A DNA stretch of 64,000 bases from JBBROS01 sp038229135 (GCA_038229135.1 JBBROS010000003.1:81183-145182); one strand, 5' to 3'; positions 45,344 through 54,885 are shown, numbered from the stretch's first letter. Notes: generated by a model not told the origin, from the sequence alone. Made by a program: numbers and translations.

Positions 45344-46252
45344 CTACTTGAACAGGCTCAGCAGCGACTGCGGCGCCTGGTTGGCCAGGCTCAGTGCCTG
45401 CGTACCGAGCTGCTGGCGGATCTGCAGCGCCTGCAGGTTCGCAGACTCCTTGCTCAGGTCCGTGTCCACCAGCGCGCCCAACCCGGCATTCAGGCTGTCG
45501 ATCTTGGCGTTGGTGAACGTGATGGTCGCGTCCAGGAACTTCTTGTCTGCGCCCGTCTGGTTCAGCAGGTTCGCAACACTCACCTGCGCCGTCGAAAACG
45601 CCGTCGCACCCGTCGTGGTGGACAGCGCCGTCGCCGCCGCAGCCTGCGCGGCAGACGCCGTCACCGCCCCGAAGGAATCCACCCCCGCCGTGGTGCGCGC
45701 GAACGTCGACCCGATCAGCCCCGCAAGCGTGTTGGCCAGCCCGCTCACGTCAGCCGCCGACAGCGTGCTCGTCGCGCCCGCCTCGTTGTTGATCACGGAC
45801 TTGGCCGTCCCGGCGACGGCACCCGCGGCCGCCCCGAGAAGCGTCTGCCCGTTATAGGTCGAGCCGTCGACCGTGTTCGCAACGCGCGTCACGAGCGACT
45901 TGTAGGAGGCCACATACTGGTCCCGCTGCGTGCTCGAGATGCTCGAGTCGCCGATCTGCACCAGCAGGCTGTTCGCCTCCGTCAGCGAGTTGCTGACGCT
46001 CGTCAGCCCCGCAAGCGCCGTGCCGACCAGGCCCTTCGCGTTGCCGAGCTGGCCGTTCACCGTCGTCAGCGCCGCCACGTCCGAACGGACACGCTGCGCC
46101 ACCGCGAAGGCCGCACCATCGTCTTCCGCGTCCGCCACGCGGTAGCCGGTGCTCACGCGCTTCTGCGTCGCCTGCAGCTGCGTGGACGTGAGGTTGAGGG
46201 ATTGGAGCGCGACCTGCGCGCCGATGTTCGTGTTGACCGAATTGAGGGGCAT
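45344..46252 (-). CDS. flagellin
   Basis: Filament subunit of 302 residues. Conserved N-terminal domain (SVNTNIGAQVALQSLNLTST ... RVSTGYRVADAEDDGA) and C-terminal domain (ALQIRQQLGTQALSLANQAP) surround a short variable middle. It is polymerised outside the cell after type III export. Rest of the flagellar machinery is not in the window. A 97-base upstream region separates it from mutY. Confidence 0.93.
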   Translation of the reverse strand: MPLNSVNTNIGAQVALQSLNLTSTQLQATQKRVSTGYRVADAEDDGAAFAVAQRVRSDVAALTTVNGQLGNAKGLVGTALAGLTSVSNSLTEANSLLVQIGDSSISSTQRDQYVASYKSLVTRVANTVDGSTYNGQTLLGAAAGAVAGTAKSVINNEAGATSTLSAADVSGLANTLAGLIGSTFARTTAGVDSFGAVTASAAQAAAATALSTTTGATAFSTAQVSVANLLNQTGADKKFLDATITFTNAKIDSLNAGLGALVDTDLSKESANLQALQIRQQLGTQALSLANQAPQSLLSLFK

Positions 46253-46349
46253 GGTGTCTTACCTCGTGCCTGAAACGTGGTTTGTTGCCGTTTGCCCACG
46301 TTTTGCAGGCAGCGCCGATCTGGCGTGACCCCACCATGCCGGGCGGGAC

Positions 46350-47411
46350 TTAACGCCCGATGAACCGGCGCGCGACAAAAACACACCGCATCATCGCGGT
46401 CGGCAGCCCGGCCCCATCCAGCGCGTCGGCCGCGACCAGCACACCCTCGGCCGCCACCTCCGCCACACGCCCCACATACACGTCGAGCCGCAGCTCGAAA
46501 TGCGTGAACCCGTGCACCGCCTGGCCCGCCAGCGCCCACTCGGCCGGCTGCGGCGCCGCCTCCGGGCCAACTTGGTCACCCCACGCCGTCCCCGGCAGCT
46601 CCAACATGCCGCCGAGCAAGCCGCGCGCCGGGCGCCGCCGCAGCAGCACGCGCCCCCCCGCATCCTCGAGCCAGAACGCCGCCCCATGCCGCACCGGCCG
46701 CACCCGCCTGGCCGCACGCACCGGCAAACGCTCCGGCGCGCCCGCCCGCAGCCCGGCGCACGCCCCCCGCCACGGGCACAGCGCACAGGCCGGCGACCGC
46801 GGCGTGCAGATGGTGGCCCCGAGGTCGAACAGCGCCTGCGTGAAGTCCGCCGGCCGCGCCCGCGCCGCCGCATCCTCGCCCAGCCGCATCGCCGCCCGGT
46901 CGATCGCCCGGCGCCCGCCCGGCAGCGGCGCGTCGATCGCGAACACCCGCGCCGCCACCCGCTCCACGTTGCCGTCCACCGGAACCGCCGGCACCCCGAA
47001 CGCGATGCTCGCCACCGCCGCCGCGGTGTAATCCCCAACGCCGGGCAGCGTGCGCAACCCCACCAGGTCCCGCGGGAACCCGCCGGCCGCCACCACCGCC
47101 CGCGCACAGGCATGCAGGTTCCGCGCCCGGGCGTAGTAGCCGAGCCCGGCCCATTCCTGCATCACGTCGGCCTCGGGCGCCGCCGCCAGCGCGTGCACGG
47201 TCGGGAACCGCGCCACGAACCGCTCGAACCGCGGCGCCACGGCCGCAACCGTCGTCTGCTGCAGCATCACCTCGCTCAGCCACACCCGGTACGGGTCCGG
47301 GGCCTCGCCCGGCAGCGCCCGCCATGGCATGCTGCGCCGGTGCCGGTCATACCAGCCCAGCAGCGCCGCCGCACTCGGCACGGGCAGTTCGTTCGGCGCG
47401 CTGGCATCCAT
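46350..47411 (-). CDS. mutY: A/G-specific adenine glycosylase
   Basis: Removes adenine mispaired with 8-oxoguanine; 353 residues. Helix-hairpin-helix LPGVGDYTAAAVASIAFG with catalytic Asp in VDGNVERV. The [4Fe-4S] Cys cluster is in CTPRSPACALCPWRGAC. The C-terminal NUDIX-like domain recognises 8-oxoG. The start is only 9 bases from that of dciA on the other strand, so promoters must lie inside the coding regions or upstream starts are used. Confidence 0.94.
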   Translation of the reverse strand: MDASAPNELPVPSAAALLGWYDRHRRSMPWRALPGEAPDPYRVWLSEVMLQQTTVAAVAPRFERFVARFPTVHALAAAPEADVMQEWAGLGYYARARNLHACARAVVAAGGFPRDLVGLRTLPGVGDYTAAAVASIAFGVPAVPVDGNVERVAARVFAIDAPLPGGRRAIDRAAMRLGEDAAARARPADFTQALFDLGATICTPRSPACALCPWRGACAGLRAGAPERLPVRAARRVRPVRHGAAFWLEDAGGRVLLRRRPARGLLGGMLELPGTAWGDQVGPEAAPQPAEWALAGQAVHGFTHFELRLDVYVGRVAEVAAEGVLVAADALDGAGLPTAMMRCVFVARRFIGR

Positions 47412-47420
47412 GGACCCCCT

Positions 47421-47897
47421 ATGGCAACCGCTCCGCCCCCCGACAAGCCGCCCGACACGTCGCCGCGCCACGTCTACGGCCCGCGCCCGGTGGGTGCCGT
47501 GCTGCCCGCCATCGTGCGCCCCGCCTTCCGCAGCCAGGGCGCAGCCACGGCCCAGCTCATGGCCGACTGGCCCGCCATCGTCGGCCCCGCGCTGGCCGCC
47601 GCCACCCGCCCCAACCGCCTTGCCGCCGGCACCCTCACCCTCGGCTGCGCCGGCCCGGTCGCCCTCGAGCTGCAGCACCTGGCCTCCCAGCTCATCGAGC
47701 GCATCAACGCCCACGCCGGCCGCCCCCTGGTCCAGCGCCTGCGTTTCACCCAGGCCATGCCCGACCGCCCCGACCCCGCTCCGCCCCCCCGCGTCCCGCG
47801 GCGACTCGACCCGGTTCCCGTCGCCGGGTTGCCCGACGGCCCCCTTCGCGACGCCCTGGCGGCCTTGGGCGCCGCGGTCCGCGCCGATCGCGCTTGA
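47421..47897 (+). CDS. DUF721/DciA family protein
   Basis: 158 residues. The DUF721 core is MADWPAIVGPALAAATRPNR then LQHLASQLIERINAH. DciA proteins load the replicative helicase DnaB in bacteria lacking DnaC. The C-terminal part is Pro/Arg-rich and flexible. Followed by the DsbA-like gene and smc, a gene order I know from alphaproteobacteria. Confidence 0.82.
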   Translation: MATAPPPDKPPDTSPRHVYGPRPVGAVLPAIVRPAFRSQGAATAQLMADWPAIVGPALAAATRPNRLAAGTLTLGCAGPVALELQHLASQLIERINAHAGRPLVQRLRFTQAMPDRPDPAPPPRVPRRLDPVPVAGLPDGPLRDALAALGAAVRADRA

Positions 47898-47954
47898 CGG
47901 CGGCGGCGGAACGGGGCGCATAAATCCGAAACCCATCCATCGCACGAGGATCCT

Positions 47955-48551
47955 ATGCATCTCCCCCGTCGCGCCGCCCTCGCCCTTCCCGCCCTCCTGC
48001 TCGCAGGCGCTGCCCGCGCGCAGGCCTCCAACGTCCCCGAACGCGCCATGGGCGACGCCGCCGCCAAGGTCGTCGTCCACGAATGGTTCAGCCTCACCTG
48101 CAGCCACTGCGCCGATTTCCAGAAGACCACCTTCCCCGAGGTGCGGGAGAAGCTCATCGACACCGGCCGCATCCGCTACGTCTGGCGCGACTACCCGCTG
48201 GACCAGGTGGCGCTGGCCGGCGCCATGGTCGCCCGCGCCCTGCCGCCGGAGCGCTACGAACCGTTCATCAGCGTGCTGCTCGCCAGCCAGGACCGCTGGG
48301 CCTTCGCGCGCAACGTCAACCCGCTGGACGAGCTCGCCAAGATCGCAGCCCTCGCCGGCCTCGCCCGCCCGGCGTTCAACGCCGCCGTCAACGACGACGC
48401 GCTCCGCACCGCGATCCTCGCCGAGCAGAACGACGCGGAGAAGAAGCGAGGCGTGACCTCCACCCCCACCTTCGTCATCAACGGCAAGAACCTCTCCGGC
48501 GCCGCCCGCTACCCGGACTTCCTCAAGGCCGTCGAAGCAGCCGGCGTCTAG
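47955..48551 (+). CDS. DsbA-like thiol:disulfide protein
   Basis: 198 residues. Signal MHLPRRAALALPALLLAGAA, then FSLTCSHCADFQ with the redox-active CSHC, and the cis-Pro loop TSTPTFVING. It introduces or exchanges disulfides in the periplasm. The partner DsbB is not in the window. Located 7 bases before smc. Confidence 0.92.
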   Translation: MHLPRRAALALPALLLAGAARAQASNVPERAMGDAAAKVVVHEWFSLTCSHCADFQKTTFPEVREKLIDTGRIRYVWRDYPLDQVALAGAMVARALPPERYEPFISVLLASQDRWAFARNVNPLDELAKIAALAGLARPAFNAAVNDDALRTAILAEQNDAEKKRGVTSTPTFVINGKNLSGAARYPDFLKAVEAAGV

Positions 48552-48558
48552 CAGCCGC

Positions 48559-51500
48559 ATGGCCGTCCGGTTCGCCCGCCTCGGGATCGCCGGCTTCAAG
48601 AGCTTCGCGGACGCAGTCTCGCTCGAGATCCTGCCCGGGCTCACGGGCATCGTGGGCCCCAACGGCTGCGGCAAGAGCAACGTGACCGAGGCGCTGCGCT
48701 GGGCCATGGGCGAGGGCAACGCCCGCACCATGCGCGGCGAGGGCATGGACGACGTGATCTTCAGCGGCACCGCCCACCGCGCGGCCCGCAACCTGGCCGA
48801 AGTGTCGCTCACGCTGGAGGAGGCCGAAGCCGGGGCGTTGCCACCGCCGTTCACGAACCAGGCCGAGCTCCAGGTGGTCCGCCGCATCGAGCGCGGCGGC
48901 GGCAGCCAGTATCGCGTGAACGGCCGCGAGGCGCGCGCGCGGGACGTGCAGACGCTGTTCGCGGACCTCGCCACCGGCGCCCGCTCTTCCGGCATGGTCA
49001 GCCAGGGCCGCGTCGCCGCCCTCGTCAACGCCCGCCCCGACGAGCGCCGCATGGTGCTGGAGGAGGCGGCCGGCATCACCGGCCTGCACGCGCGCCGGGC
49101 CGAGGCCGAGACCCGCCTCCGCGCCGCCGAGCAGAACCTGGTGCGGGCGCAGGAGCGCCGGGACGACCTGATGCGCCAGCAGGATGCCCTCGCCCGCCAG
49201 GCCCGCCAGGCCGCCCGCTATCGCACCGTGGCCGAGGCCGCGCTGCACAGCGAGGCCGCCCTGCTCGCGCTCCTGCAGGCCCGCGCCGGCGCGGCCCGCG
49301 CCGCCGCGCACACCGCCCACGCGGCCGCCCTGGCCGCCGCCGCCGCCGCCGAGGCCACGGTGGCCACCGCACAGTCCGGCCACGCCGCCGCCGAAGCCGC
49401 GGTCCCCCCCCGGCGGGGCCAGGAAGCCGCGACCCGCACCAACCTCGAGCGCGCCCGCATCGTGCACGAGACCGCCCGCGCCGCCCGCACCCAGGCCGAC
49501 GCCAACCTCGCCACCGCCCGCGCCCGCGAGGCCCAGCTCGCCCGCGACCTCGCCCACGCCCAGGCCGTCCTCGCCGACGCCGACGCCGCCGACGCCCGTC
49601 TGGTGGCCGAACGCGAGCGCCTCGCCCACGAAACCGACGCCCATCCCGCGCTCGAGTCCGCCGCCGCCGCCGAAGCCGCCCAGGCCGCCGCCGCCCTGCT
49701 CGAGGCCGACGAGGCCGCCGCACTGGCCGCGTCCGCCGCCGCCGAGGCCAGCGCCCGCGCCGACGGCGCGCACCAGGCCCTGCAACAGGCCGAAGCCCGC
49801 CTGCGCCGGGCCGAGGAGGCCGCCGCCCGCATCGCCGCGGACCACGCCCAGGCTGCCGCACAGGCCATCGCCCCCGACCGCCTCGCCGAAGCCGCCACGG
49901 CCCTCGAGGCCGCCCGCCTCGAGCTCGACCAGGCCCGCGCCGCCCAGGCCGCCGCCGACATGGCCCGCAGCGAGGCCGCCCCCCGCGCCGCCGCCGCCCG
50001 CGACGAGGCCGCCCGCCTCGATGCCGCCCGCCAGCGCCTCGCCGCCGAAGCCGGCGCGCTCGCCGAGGTGCTAGCCGTCCGCGACAACGAGCGCTGGCCC
50101 CCCATGGTGGACCGCGTCGCCGTCCCCCCCGGCCTCGAGGCCGCCCTCGGCGCCGCCCTGGGCACGGAGCTGGCCGCCGCCGATGACCCCAAAGCCGCCC
50201 GCCACTGGCGCGCCCTGCCTGCCCTCGCGGTCCCCCCGGGCGCGGGGACGGCACTGCTCGAGCGGATGGAGGCGCCGCCCCTCCTGGCCCGCGCGCTCGG
50301 CGGCGTGTTCGTCGTCGACACCGAAGCCGAGGGCGACGCGGCACAACCCGGCCTCCGCCCCGGCCAGAGCCTGGTGAGCCCGCAAGGCGCCCTGTGGCGG
50401 TGGGACGGCTATACCGTCCGCGCCGGCACCCCCACCGAGGCCGCAGTCCGCCTGCAGCAGCGCAACCGCCTCGCCGGGCTGCAACGCCGCCTCGCGGAGG
50501 CCACCGCCGCCGCCGACCAGGCCCGCACCGCCAGCGCCGCCGCCACGAGGACCGAGCGGGACGCCGCCATCCTCGAGCAGGAGGCCCGCCACCGCCGCAC
50601 CCGCGCCGACCAGGCCGAGGCTGCCGCACGCACCCACGCCGACGGGCTCCGCACCCGCGCCGAAGCCGCCGCCGCCCGCCTCGCCGCCATCGAGGCCAGC
50701 CGCGACCAGGCCCGGCGCGAGGCCGACACCGCACGCATCGCCGCCAGCGCCGCCCGCGAGGCCGCCGCCGCCCTGCCCGACCCCGCCGCCCTCCGCGCCG
50801 CCGCCACAGCCGCCCGCGCCGCCGTCGCCGCCGCCCGCGCCCGGGACCAGGCCGCCCACCGCGCCTTCGACGCGCTCCAGCGCACCCACGCCGCCCGCAC
50901 CACCCGCCTCGGCTCCATCGGCCGCGAGCGGGAGGACCGCGCCCTGCGCGCCACCGACCTCGCCGGCCGCGTGACCGACCTCGAAGCCCGCCTGCACGAG
51001 GCCGCCCGGGAGATAACGGCCCACGAGGCCGCCCCCACCCGCGCCGACCACCACGCCGCCGAGGCCGCCCGCGCCCTGTCCGAGGCCGAAGCCGCGCACG
51101 CCGCCGCCGCTGCCGCCTTGCACCAGGCCGAGCAGGACACCGCCCGCGCCGCCGCCGCCCTCCGCACCGCCGAGCAGTCCGGCTGGTCCGCCCGGGAGGC
51201 CACGCTCCGCGCCGAAGCCGCACTGGACGCCGCACAGGACGCCGTGACCACCGCCACCGCCCGCGCCCTCGAGCGCGAAGGCGCCCTGCCCGAGGCCCTC
51301 ACGCCCACCGACCTCTCCCCCCAGGCCGAGGACCGCGCCCGCGCCCGGCTCCAGCGCCTGCTGCGCGAGCGCGACGAGATTGGCCCCGTCAACCTCCGCG
51401 CCGAGATCGAGCACGCCGCCCTCGAGGAGGAAGCCGCCTCCATCGGCCGCGACTCGGCCGAGCTCGAGACCGCCATCGCCAAGCTCCGCGGCAGCATCGG

Positions 51501-52014
51501 CCACCTGAACCGGGAGGGCCGCGAGCGCCTGTCCGCCGTCTTCCACGAGGTCGACCGCCAGTTCCAGGCCCTGTTCGCCCGCCTCTTCGGCGGTGGCCGC
51601 GCCCACCTGGCCCTCGTCGGCTCGGACGACCCGCTCGAGGCCGGGCTCGAGATCTACGCCCAGCCGCCGGGCAAGAAGCTCGCCGCCCTGGCCCTCCTCT
51701 CCGGCGGCGAGCAGGCGATGACGGCCCTCAGCCTGGTGTTCGCCGTATTCCGCTGCAACCCGGCCCCCCTCTGCGTGCTGGACGAAGTCGACGCGCCGCT
51801 CGACGACGCCAACGTCGACCGCTTGTGCGCCCTGCTGGCCGACATCGCCGCCGAAACCGGGACCCGCTTCCTCGTCGTCACCCACCACCAGCTCACCATG
51901 GCCCGCATGGACCGGCTGTATGGCGTGACCATGCAGGAGCGCGGTGTCTCCCGCCTCCTCTCCGTCGATCTGGCCCGCGCGAGCAGCATGGTGGACCAGG
52001 TCGCGGCGGAGTGA
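48559..52014 (+). CDS. smc: chromosome partition protein SMC
   Basis: 1151 residues. The N-terminal ATPase half has the Walker A GPNGCGKSN near residue 35. Long coiled coils rich in Ala, Glu and Arg flank a hinge around 500-630 (DRVAVPPGLEAALGAALGTE). The C-terminal half has signature LLSGGEQAM and Walker B CVLDEVDAPLDDAN. It condenses and separates chromosomes with ScpA and ScpB, which are not here. Long antisense reading frames over the coiled coil are a codon-bias effect. Confidence 0.95.
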   Translation: MAVRFARLGIAGFKSFADAVSLEILPGLTGIVGPNGCGKSNVTEALRWAMGEGNARTMRGEGMDDVIFSGTAHRAARNLAEVSLTLEEAEAGALPPPFTNQAELQVVRRIERGGGSQYRVNGREARARDVQTLFADLATGARSSGMVSQGRVAALVNARPDERRMVLEEAAGITGLHARRAEAETRLRAAEQNLVRAQERRDDLMRQQDALARQARQAARYRTVAEAALHSEAALLALLQARAGAARAAAHTAHAAALAAAAAAEATVATAQSGHAAAEAAVPPRRGQEAATRTNLERARIVHETARAARTQADANLATARAREAQLARDLAHAQAVLADADAADARLVAERERLAHETDAHPALESAAAAEAAQAAAALLEADEAAALAASAAAEASARADGAHQALQQAEARLRRAEEAAARIAADHAQAAAQAIAPDRLAEAATALEAARLELDQARAAQAAADMARSEAAPRAAAARDEAARLDAARQRLAAEAGALAEVLAVRDNERWPPMVDRVAVPPGLEAALGAALGTELAAADDPKAARHWRALPALAVPPGAGTALLERMEAPPLLARALGGVFVVDTEAEGDAAQPGLRPGQSLVSPQGALWRWDGYTVRAGTPTEAAVRLQQRNRLAGLQRRLAEATAAADQARTASAAATRTERDAAILEQEARHRRTRADQAEAAARTHADGLRTRAEAAAARLAAIEASRDQARREADTARIAASAAREAAAALPDPAALRAAATAARAAVAAARARDQAAHRAFDALQRTHAARTTRLGSIGREREDRALRATDLAGRVTDLEARLHEAAREITAHEAAPTRADHHAAEAARALSEAEAAHAAAAAALHQAEQDTARAAAALRTAEQSGWSAREATLRAEAALDAAQDAVTTATARALEREGALPEALTPTDLSPQAEDRARARLQRLLRERDEIGPVNLRAEIEHAALEEEAASIGRDSAELETAIAKLRGSIGHLNREGRERLSAVFHEVDRQFQALFARLFGGGRAHLALVGSDDPLEAGLEIYAQPPGKKLAALALLSGGEQAMTALSLVFAVFRCNPAPLCVLDEVDAPLDDANVDRLCALLADIAAETGTRFLVVTHHQLTMARMDRLYGVTMQERGVSRLLSVDLARASSMVDQVAAE

Positions 52015-52430
52015 GGTCGCAGCGCAGCCCGCGCCGCGCTGCCATCGTCGCGTTCAGCGGTTGTGCTTGGAGTGGTCCGCGGCGGCGGGCGTGGCTGGCG
52101 CGCTCCGCGGAGTGGCCGGGCGATCCGCGGCGGCACGGCGGCGGGGGGGGGCAGGCGCGGGCATGGCATGCTCTGCATGCGGACCCGCCACCGCCATGAC
52201 GTGCCCGGCATGCGTCGGCTCAGTCGCGATCGATAACAGACCATCACGACGGCTTGCAGAGCGAGTACTCGGTGACTCTGGTCGACCATCGAAGGCGGCG
52301 CACGGCAGACCGGCTCATAGCGGCTCCCAAGCCACGCCCCGGCCCTCCCCGAACCGAAACAACCCCCACCATATTGACACCCCCGCCCCCCGCCGGTAGC
52401 AAGCGCGCGCCGACCGGAGGGGCGGCGGAC
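52015..52430. other. 416-bp non-coding region upstream of the ATP synthase F0 genes
   Basis: It holds a candidate sigma-70 promoter near its end (52374-52402) and a G-run at about 52142-52150. No convincing gene, tRNA or repeat-family copy was found; short frames here have no support. Confidence 0.5.
52374..52402 (+). promoter_or_regulatory. candidate sigma-70 promoter of the atp operon
   Basis: TTGACA (52374-52379), 17-base spacer, then TAGCAA (52397-52402), a weak -10. Transcription would begin about 20 bases before the atpI ribosome site. -35 perfect, -10 poor; by eye only. Confidence 0.4.
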
Positions 52431-52730
52431 ATGGCGGACGAAGGCGGATCGTTCAACGACCGGCTGCGTGCGGCGGAGCAGCGAAGGCTCGACGAGCAGC
52501 CCAAGCCTTCGCCCTACACGGCCGGGAACACGAGCCCCATGGGCATCGGCGTTCGCGTGGGCGTGGAGCTTGTCGCCGCGATGGCCGTCTCCGTCGCCAT
52601 CGGCTGGGGGCTCGACCGCTGGTTGGGCACCCGGCCTTGGCTCACCGGGTTGTCCGTCCTGCTGGGCGGCGCGGCAGGCGTCGCGAACGTGTGGCGCCTG
52701 ATGAAACCCGCGAAGCCGCGGCAGGACTAG
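52431..52730 (+). CDS. atpI: ATP synthase assembly protein AtpI
   Basis: 99 residues with two helices (about 47-65 and 72-90: VAAMAVSVAIGWGLDRWLG, then SVLLGGAAGVANVWRLM). Needed for correct assembly of the c-ring. CGGAGGGG lies upstream of the ATG. First of the F0 operon, a usual position. Confidence 0.85.
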   Translation: MADEGGSFNDRLRAAEQRRLDEQPKPSPYTAGNTSPMGIGVRVGVELVAAMAVSVAIGWGLDRWLGTRPWLTGLSVLLGGAAGVANVWRLMKPAKPRQD

Positions 52731-52745
52731 GACGGGGGCAAGGGT

Positions 52746-53498
52746 TTGGCGGCTGAATCCAAGATCGACGCGCTGGGGCAGTTCGAGCTGCACACCGCCC
52801 TCGGCGCAGTCGGCCGCTCGGTGAATTTCACCAACTCGAACCTCATGATGGTCCTCTCGGCCACCGTGCTGCTCAGCATCCTCTATTTCGGTATGAAGCC
52901 CCGCGCCGTCGTGCCCGGCCGCCTGCAGGCGCTGGCCGAGATCGCCTACTCCGGCATCATGGGCATGGCCGTCGGCTCCATCGGGCCGGAGGGCAAGCGC
53001 TACTTTCCCTTCGTGTTCACGGTGTTCTTCTTCGTCCTGCTGGGCAACCTGCTGGGCCTGCTGCCCTACTCCTTCACCTACACGAGCCACGTCGCCGTCA
53101 CGTTCGGCCTCGCCATGATCGTCATCATCACGGTGACGGCGGTCGCACTCGCCATCCACGGCCTGAAGTTCTTCAGCTACTTCCTGCCCGAGGGCGCGCC
53201 GCTCTGGCTGGCGCCGCTCATCATCCCCATCGAGATAATCTCCTACCTCTCGCGCCCGGTCTCGCTCGCCATCCGTCTCTTCGCCAACATGGTCGCCGGG
53301 CACGTGATGTTCGAGGTGTTCGCTACGTTCGCCGTGCTGCTCGCCGGCGCCGGCGCGGTCGGCACCATCGCCGGCATCGTGCCCATGGCGCTCAACGTCG
53401 TCCTGGTCGGGTTCGAACTCCTGGTCGCTGCCCTGCAGGCCTATGTGTTCGCCATCCTGACCTGCATCTACCTGCACGACGCGGTGCACCTGCACTGA
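52746..53498 (+). CDS. atpB: F0F1 ATP synthase subunit a
   Basis: Proton channel subunit of 250 residues. The essential Arg is in LAIRLFANMVAGHVMFEVF. Start TTG at 52746 after GGGGGCAAGGG. Helices are visible throughout, five to six in number. Between atpI and atpE in the standard F0 order. Confidence 0.95.
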   Translation: MAAESKIDALGQFELHTALGAVGRSVNFTNSNLMMVLSATVLLSILYFGMKPRAVVPGRLQALAEIAYSGIMGMAVGSIGPEGKRYFPFVFTVFFFVLLGNLLGLLPYSFTYTSHVAVTFGLAMIVIITVTAVALAIHGLKFFSYFLPEGAPLWLAPLIIPIEIISYLSRPVSLAIRLFANMVAGHVMFEVFATFAVLLAGAGAVGTIAGIVPMALNVVLVGFELLVAALQAYVFAILTCIYLHDAVHLH

Positions 53499-53552
53499 TC
53501 GCCGACGCGGACCTCTCCACCCAAACGCTCAATTTCTAGAAGGATACGGACC

Positions 53553-53777
53553 ATGGAAGTCGCTGCTGCTAAGGCCCTCGGGGCTGGTCTCGCCATGTTC
53601 GCCCTCGCCGGCGTCGGCATCGGCATGGGCAACATCTTCTCCTCGATGGTGTCCTCGGTTGCCCGCAACCCGTCGGCCCGCGACGTCGTGTTCCCCATTG
53701 GCATCCTGGGCTTCGCGCTCACGGAAGCCGTCGCGCTCTTCGCATTGCTGATCGCGTTCCTGATCCTCTTCACCTGA
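53553..53777 (+). CDS. atpE: F0F1 ATP synthase subunit c
   Basis: 74 residues, two helices with a polar loop (SSVARNPSARD). The proton-carrying acidic residue is the Glu in ILGFALTEAVALFALL. It forms the rotating ring. A GC-rich hairpin follows 20 bases after its stop, where the ring stoichiometry usually calls for more message. Confidence 0.95.
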   Translation: MEVAAAKALGAGLAMFALAGVGIGMGNIFSSMVSSVARNPSARDVVFPIGILGFALTEAVALFALLIAFLILFT

Positions 53778-53797
53778 TCCCGATGCCTTGACGGCCG

Positions 53798-53818
53798 GCC
53801 GGCGCTCCACGCGCCGGC
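53798..53818 (+). promoter_or_regulatory. intercistronic hairpin between atpE and atpF'
   Basis: GCCGGCGC-TCCAC-GCGCCGGC, a perfect 8-base stem with 5-base loop. No T-run follows. It could stabilise atpE mRNA 3' ends or lower read-through, as c subunits are needed in excess. Confidence 0.5.
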
Positions 53819-53852
53819 TATCGCCTATTCCGCCCCTACCGGACAGGATCCG

Positions 53853-54350
53853 ATGCCCCAGCTCGACTTCGGCAACAGCCTCACCATCGCCCAGGTCGTC
53901 TGGATGGCGCTGATCTTCGGCGCCCTCTACCTGCTGCTCAGCCGATGGGCCCTGCCGCAGGTGGGCACCGTGCTGGAGCACCGGGCCGCCCGCATCGGCG
54001 CCGACCTGGACACGGCCCGCCTTGCGCGGGACCAGGCGGATGGCGCCATCGCGGAACTGCAGGCCGCAACCCGCAAGGCCAGCGCCGAGGGCCAGGCCGC
54101 CATCGCGCAAGCCATGGCCGAAGCCAAGGGCGAGGCCGCCGACCAGGCCCGCCTGGCCAATGAGCGCCTGGACGCCCAGCTGCACGAGGCCGAACGCCGC
54201 ATCGCCGCCGCCCGCACCGCCGCCATGGGAGCCCTTCGCACGGTGGCGGCCGAGACGGCCGGCACCGTCGTCCAGCGCCTGACCGGCACCACGCCCGACC
54301 AGCACACGGTGGATGGGGCCGTCGACGCCGCCCTCGCCGGCGCACACTAG
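53853..54350 (+). CDS. atpF': F0F1 ATP synthase subunit b'
   Basis: 165 residues. One N-terminal helix (VVWMALIFGALYLLLSRWAL) then a long charged coiled coil (ARDQADGAIAELQAATRKAS). Presence of both b and b' is typical of photosynthetic and other alphaproteobacteria. Forms the stator with b. Confidence 0.92.
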   Translation: MPQLDFGNSLTIAQVVWMALIFGALYLLLSRWALPQVGTVLEHRAARIGADLDTARLARDQADGAIAELQAATRKASAEGQAAIAQAMAEAKGEAADQARLANERLDAQLHEAERRIAAARTAAMGALRTVAAETAGTVVQRLTGTTPDQHTVDGAVDAALAGAH

Positions 54351-54360
54351 GAGCACGCGC

Positions 54361-54885
54361 ATGGCCTCCCCTCACGAGCACGGCAGCCTCTTCGAAGACC
54401 CCAGGACCTGGGTTGCCGTCGCGTTCACCCTGTTCTTCGTCATCTTCGGCCGCAAGATCGTGGGCCTCGTCCTCGGCATCCTCGACAAGCGCGCCGCCAC
54501 CATCCGCGCCGAGCTCGACGAAGCCGCCCGGCTCCGCCGCGAGGCCGAGCAGATGCTCGAGGACGCAAACAGGCAGCGCACCGCCGCCCTGCAGGAGGCC
54601 GAGGCCATGCTCGCCCGCGCCCGAGACGAAGCCGCCCGCGTGGCCGAAGCCGCCCGCACGGACGCCGCCGCCTCCGCCACCCGGCGCGAGCGCATGGCCA
54701 TGGACCGCATCGCCGCCGCCGAGAAGGCTGCGATCGACGACGTGCGCCTCGCCGCCGCCGACATCGCCGCCCGCGCCGCCGGCCGCGTGATTGCCACCAC
54801 GCTGGACGCCAACGCCGATGCCGCCCTCATCGACCGCGCCATCCAGGGCCTCCCCGCCGCCCTCGGCGCCCGCCGCGCCGCGTAG
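54361..54885 (+). CDS. atpF: F0F1 ATP synthase subunit b
   Basis: 174 residues. Helix TWVAVAFTLFFVIFGRKIVG near residue 16, then coiled coil starting DKRAATIRAELDEAARLRRE. Stator partner of b'. The F1 genes (atpHAGDC) do not follow, as in other alphaproteobacteria where F0 and F1 operons are apart. A hairpin repeat follows. Confidence 0.93.
   Translation: MASPHEHGSLFEDPRTWVAVAFTLFFVIFGRKIVGLVLGILDKRAATIRAELDEAARLRREAEQMLEDANRQRTAALQEAEAMLARARDEAARVAEAARTDAAASATRRERMAMDRIAAAEKAAIDDVRLAAADIAARAAGRVIATTLDANADAALIDRAIQGLPAALGARRAA

Noticed and set aside
46253..46349. Sigma-54 promoter before the flagellin gene
   Set aside because: GG and GC pairs are present, but I found no pair with the required 10-base spacing and good flanks.
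49076..51235. A 719-codon open frame antisense to smc
   Set aside because: Composition is almost only Arg, Gly, Ala and Pro; it reflects the Ala/Glu/Arg coiled-coil codons on the sense strand.
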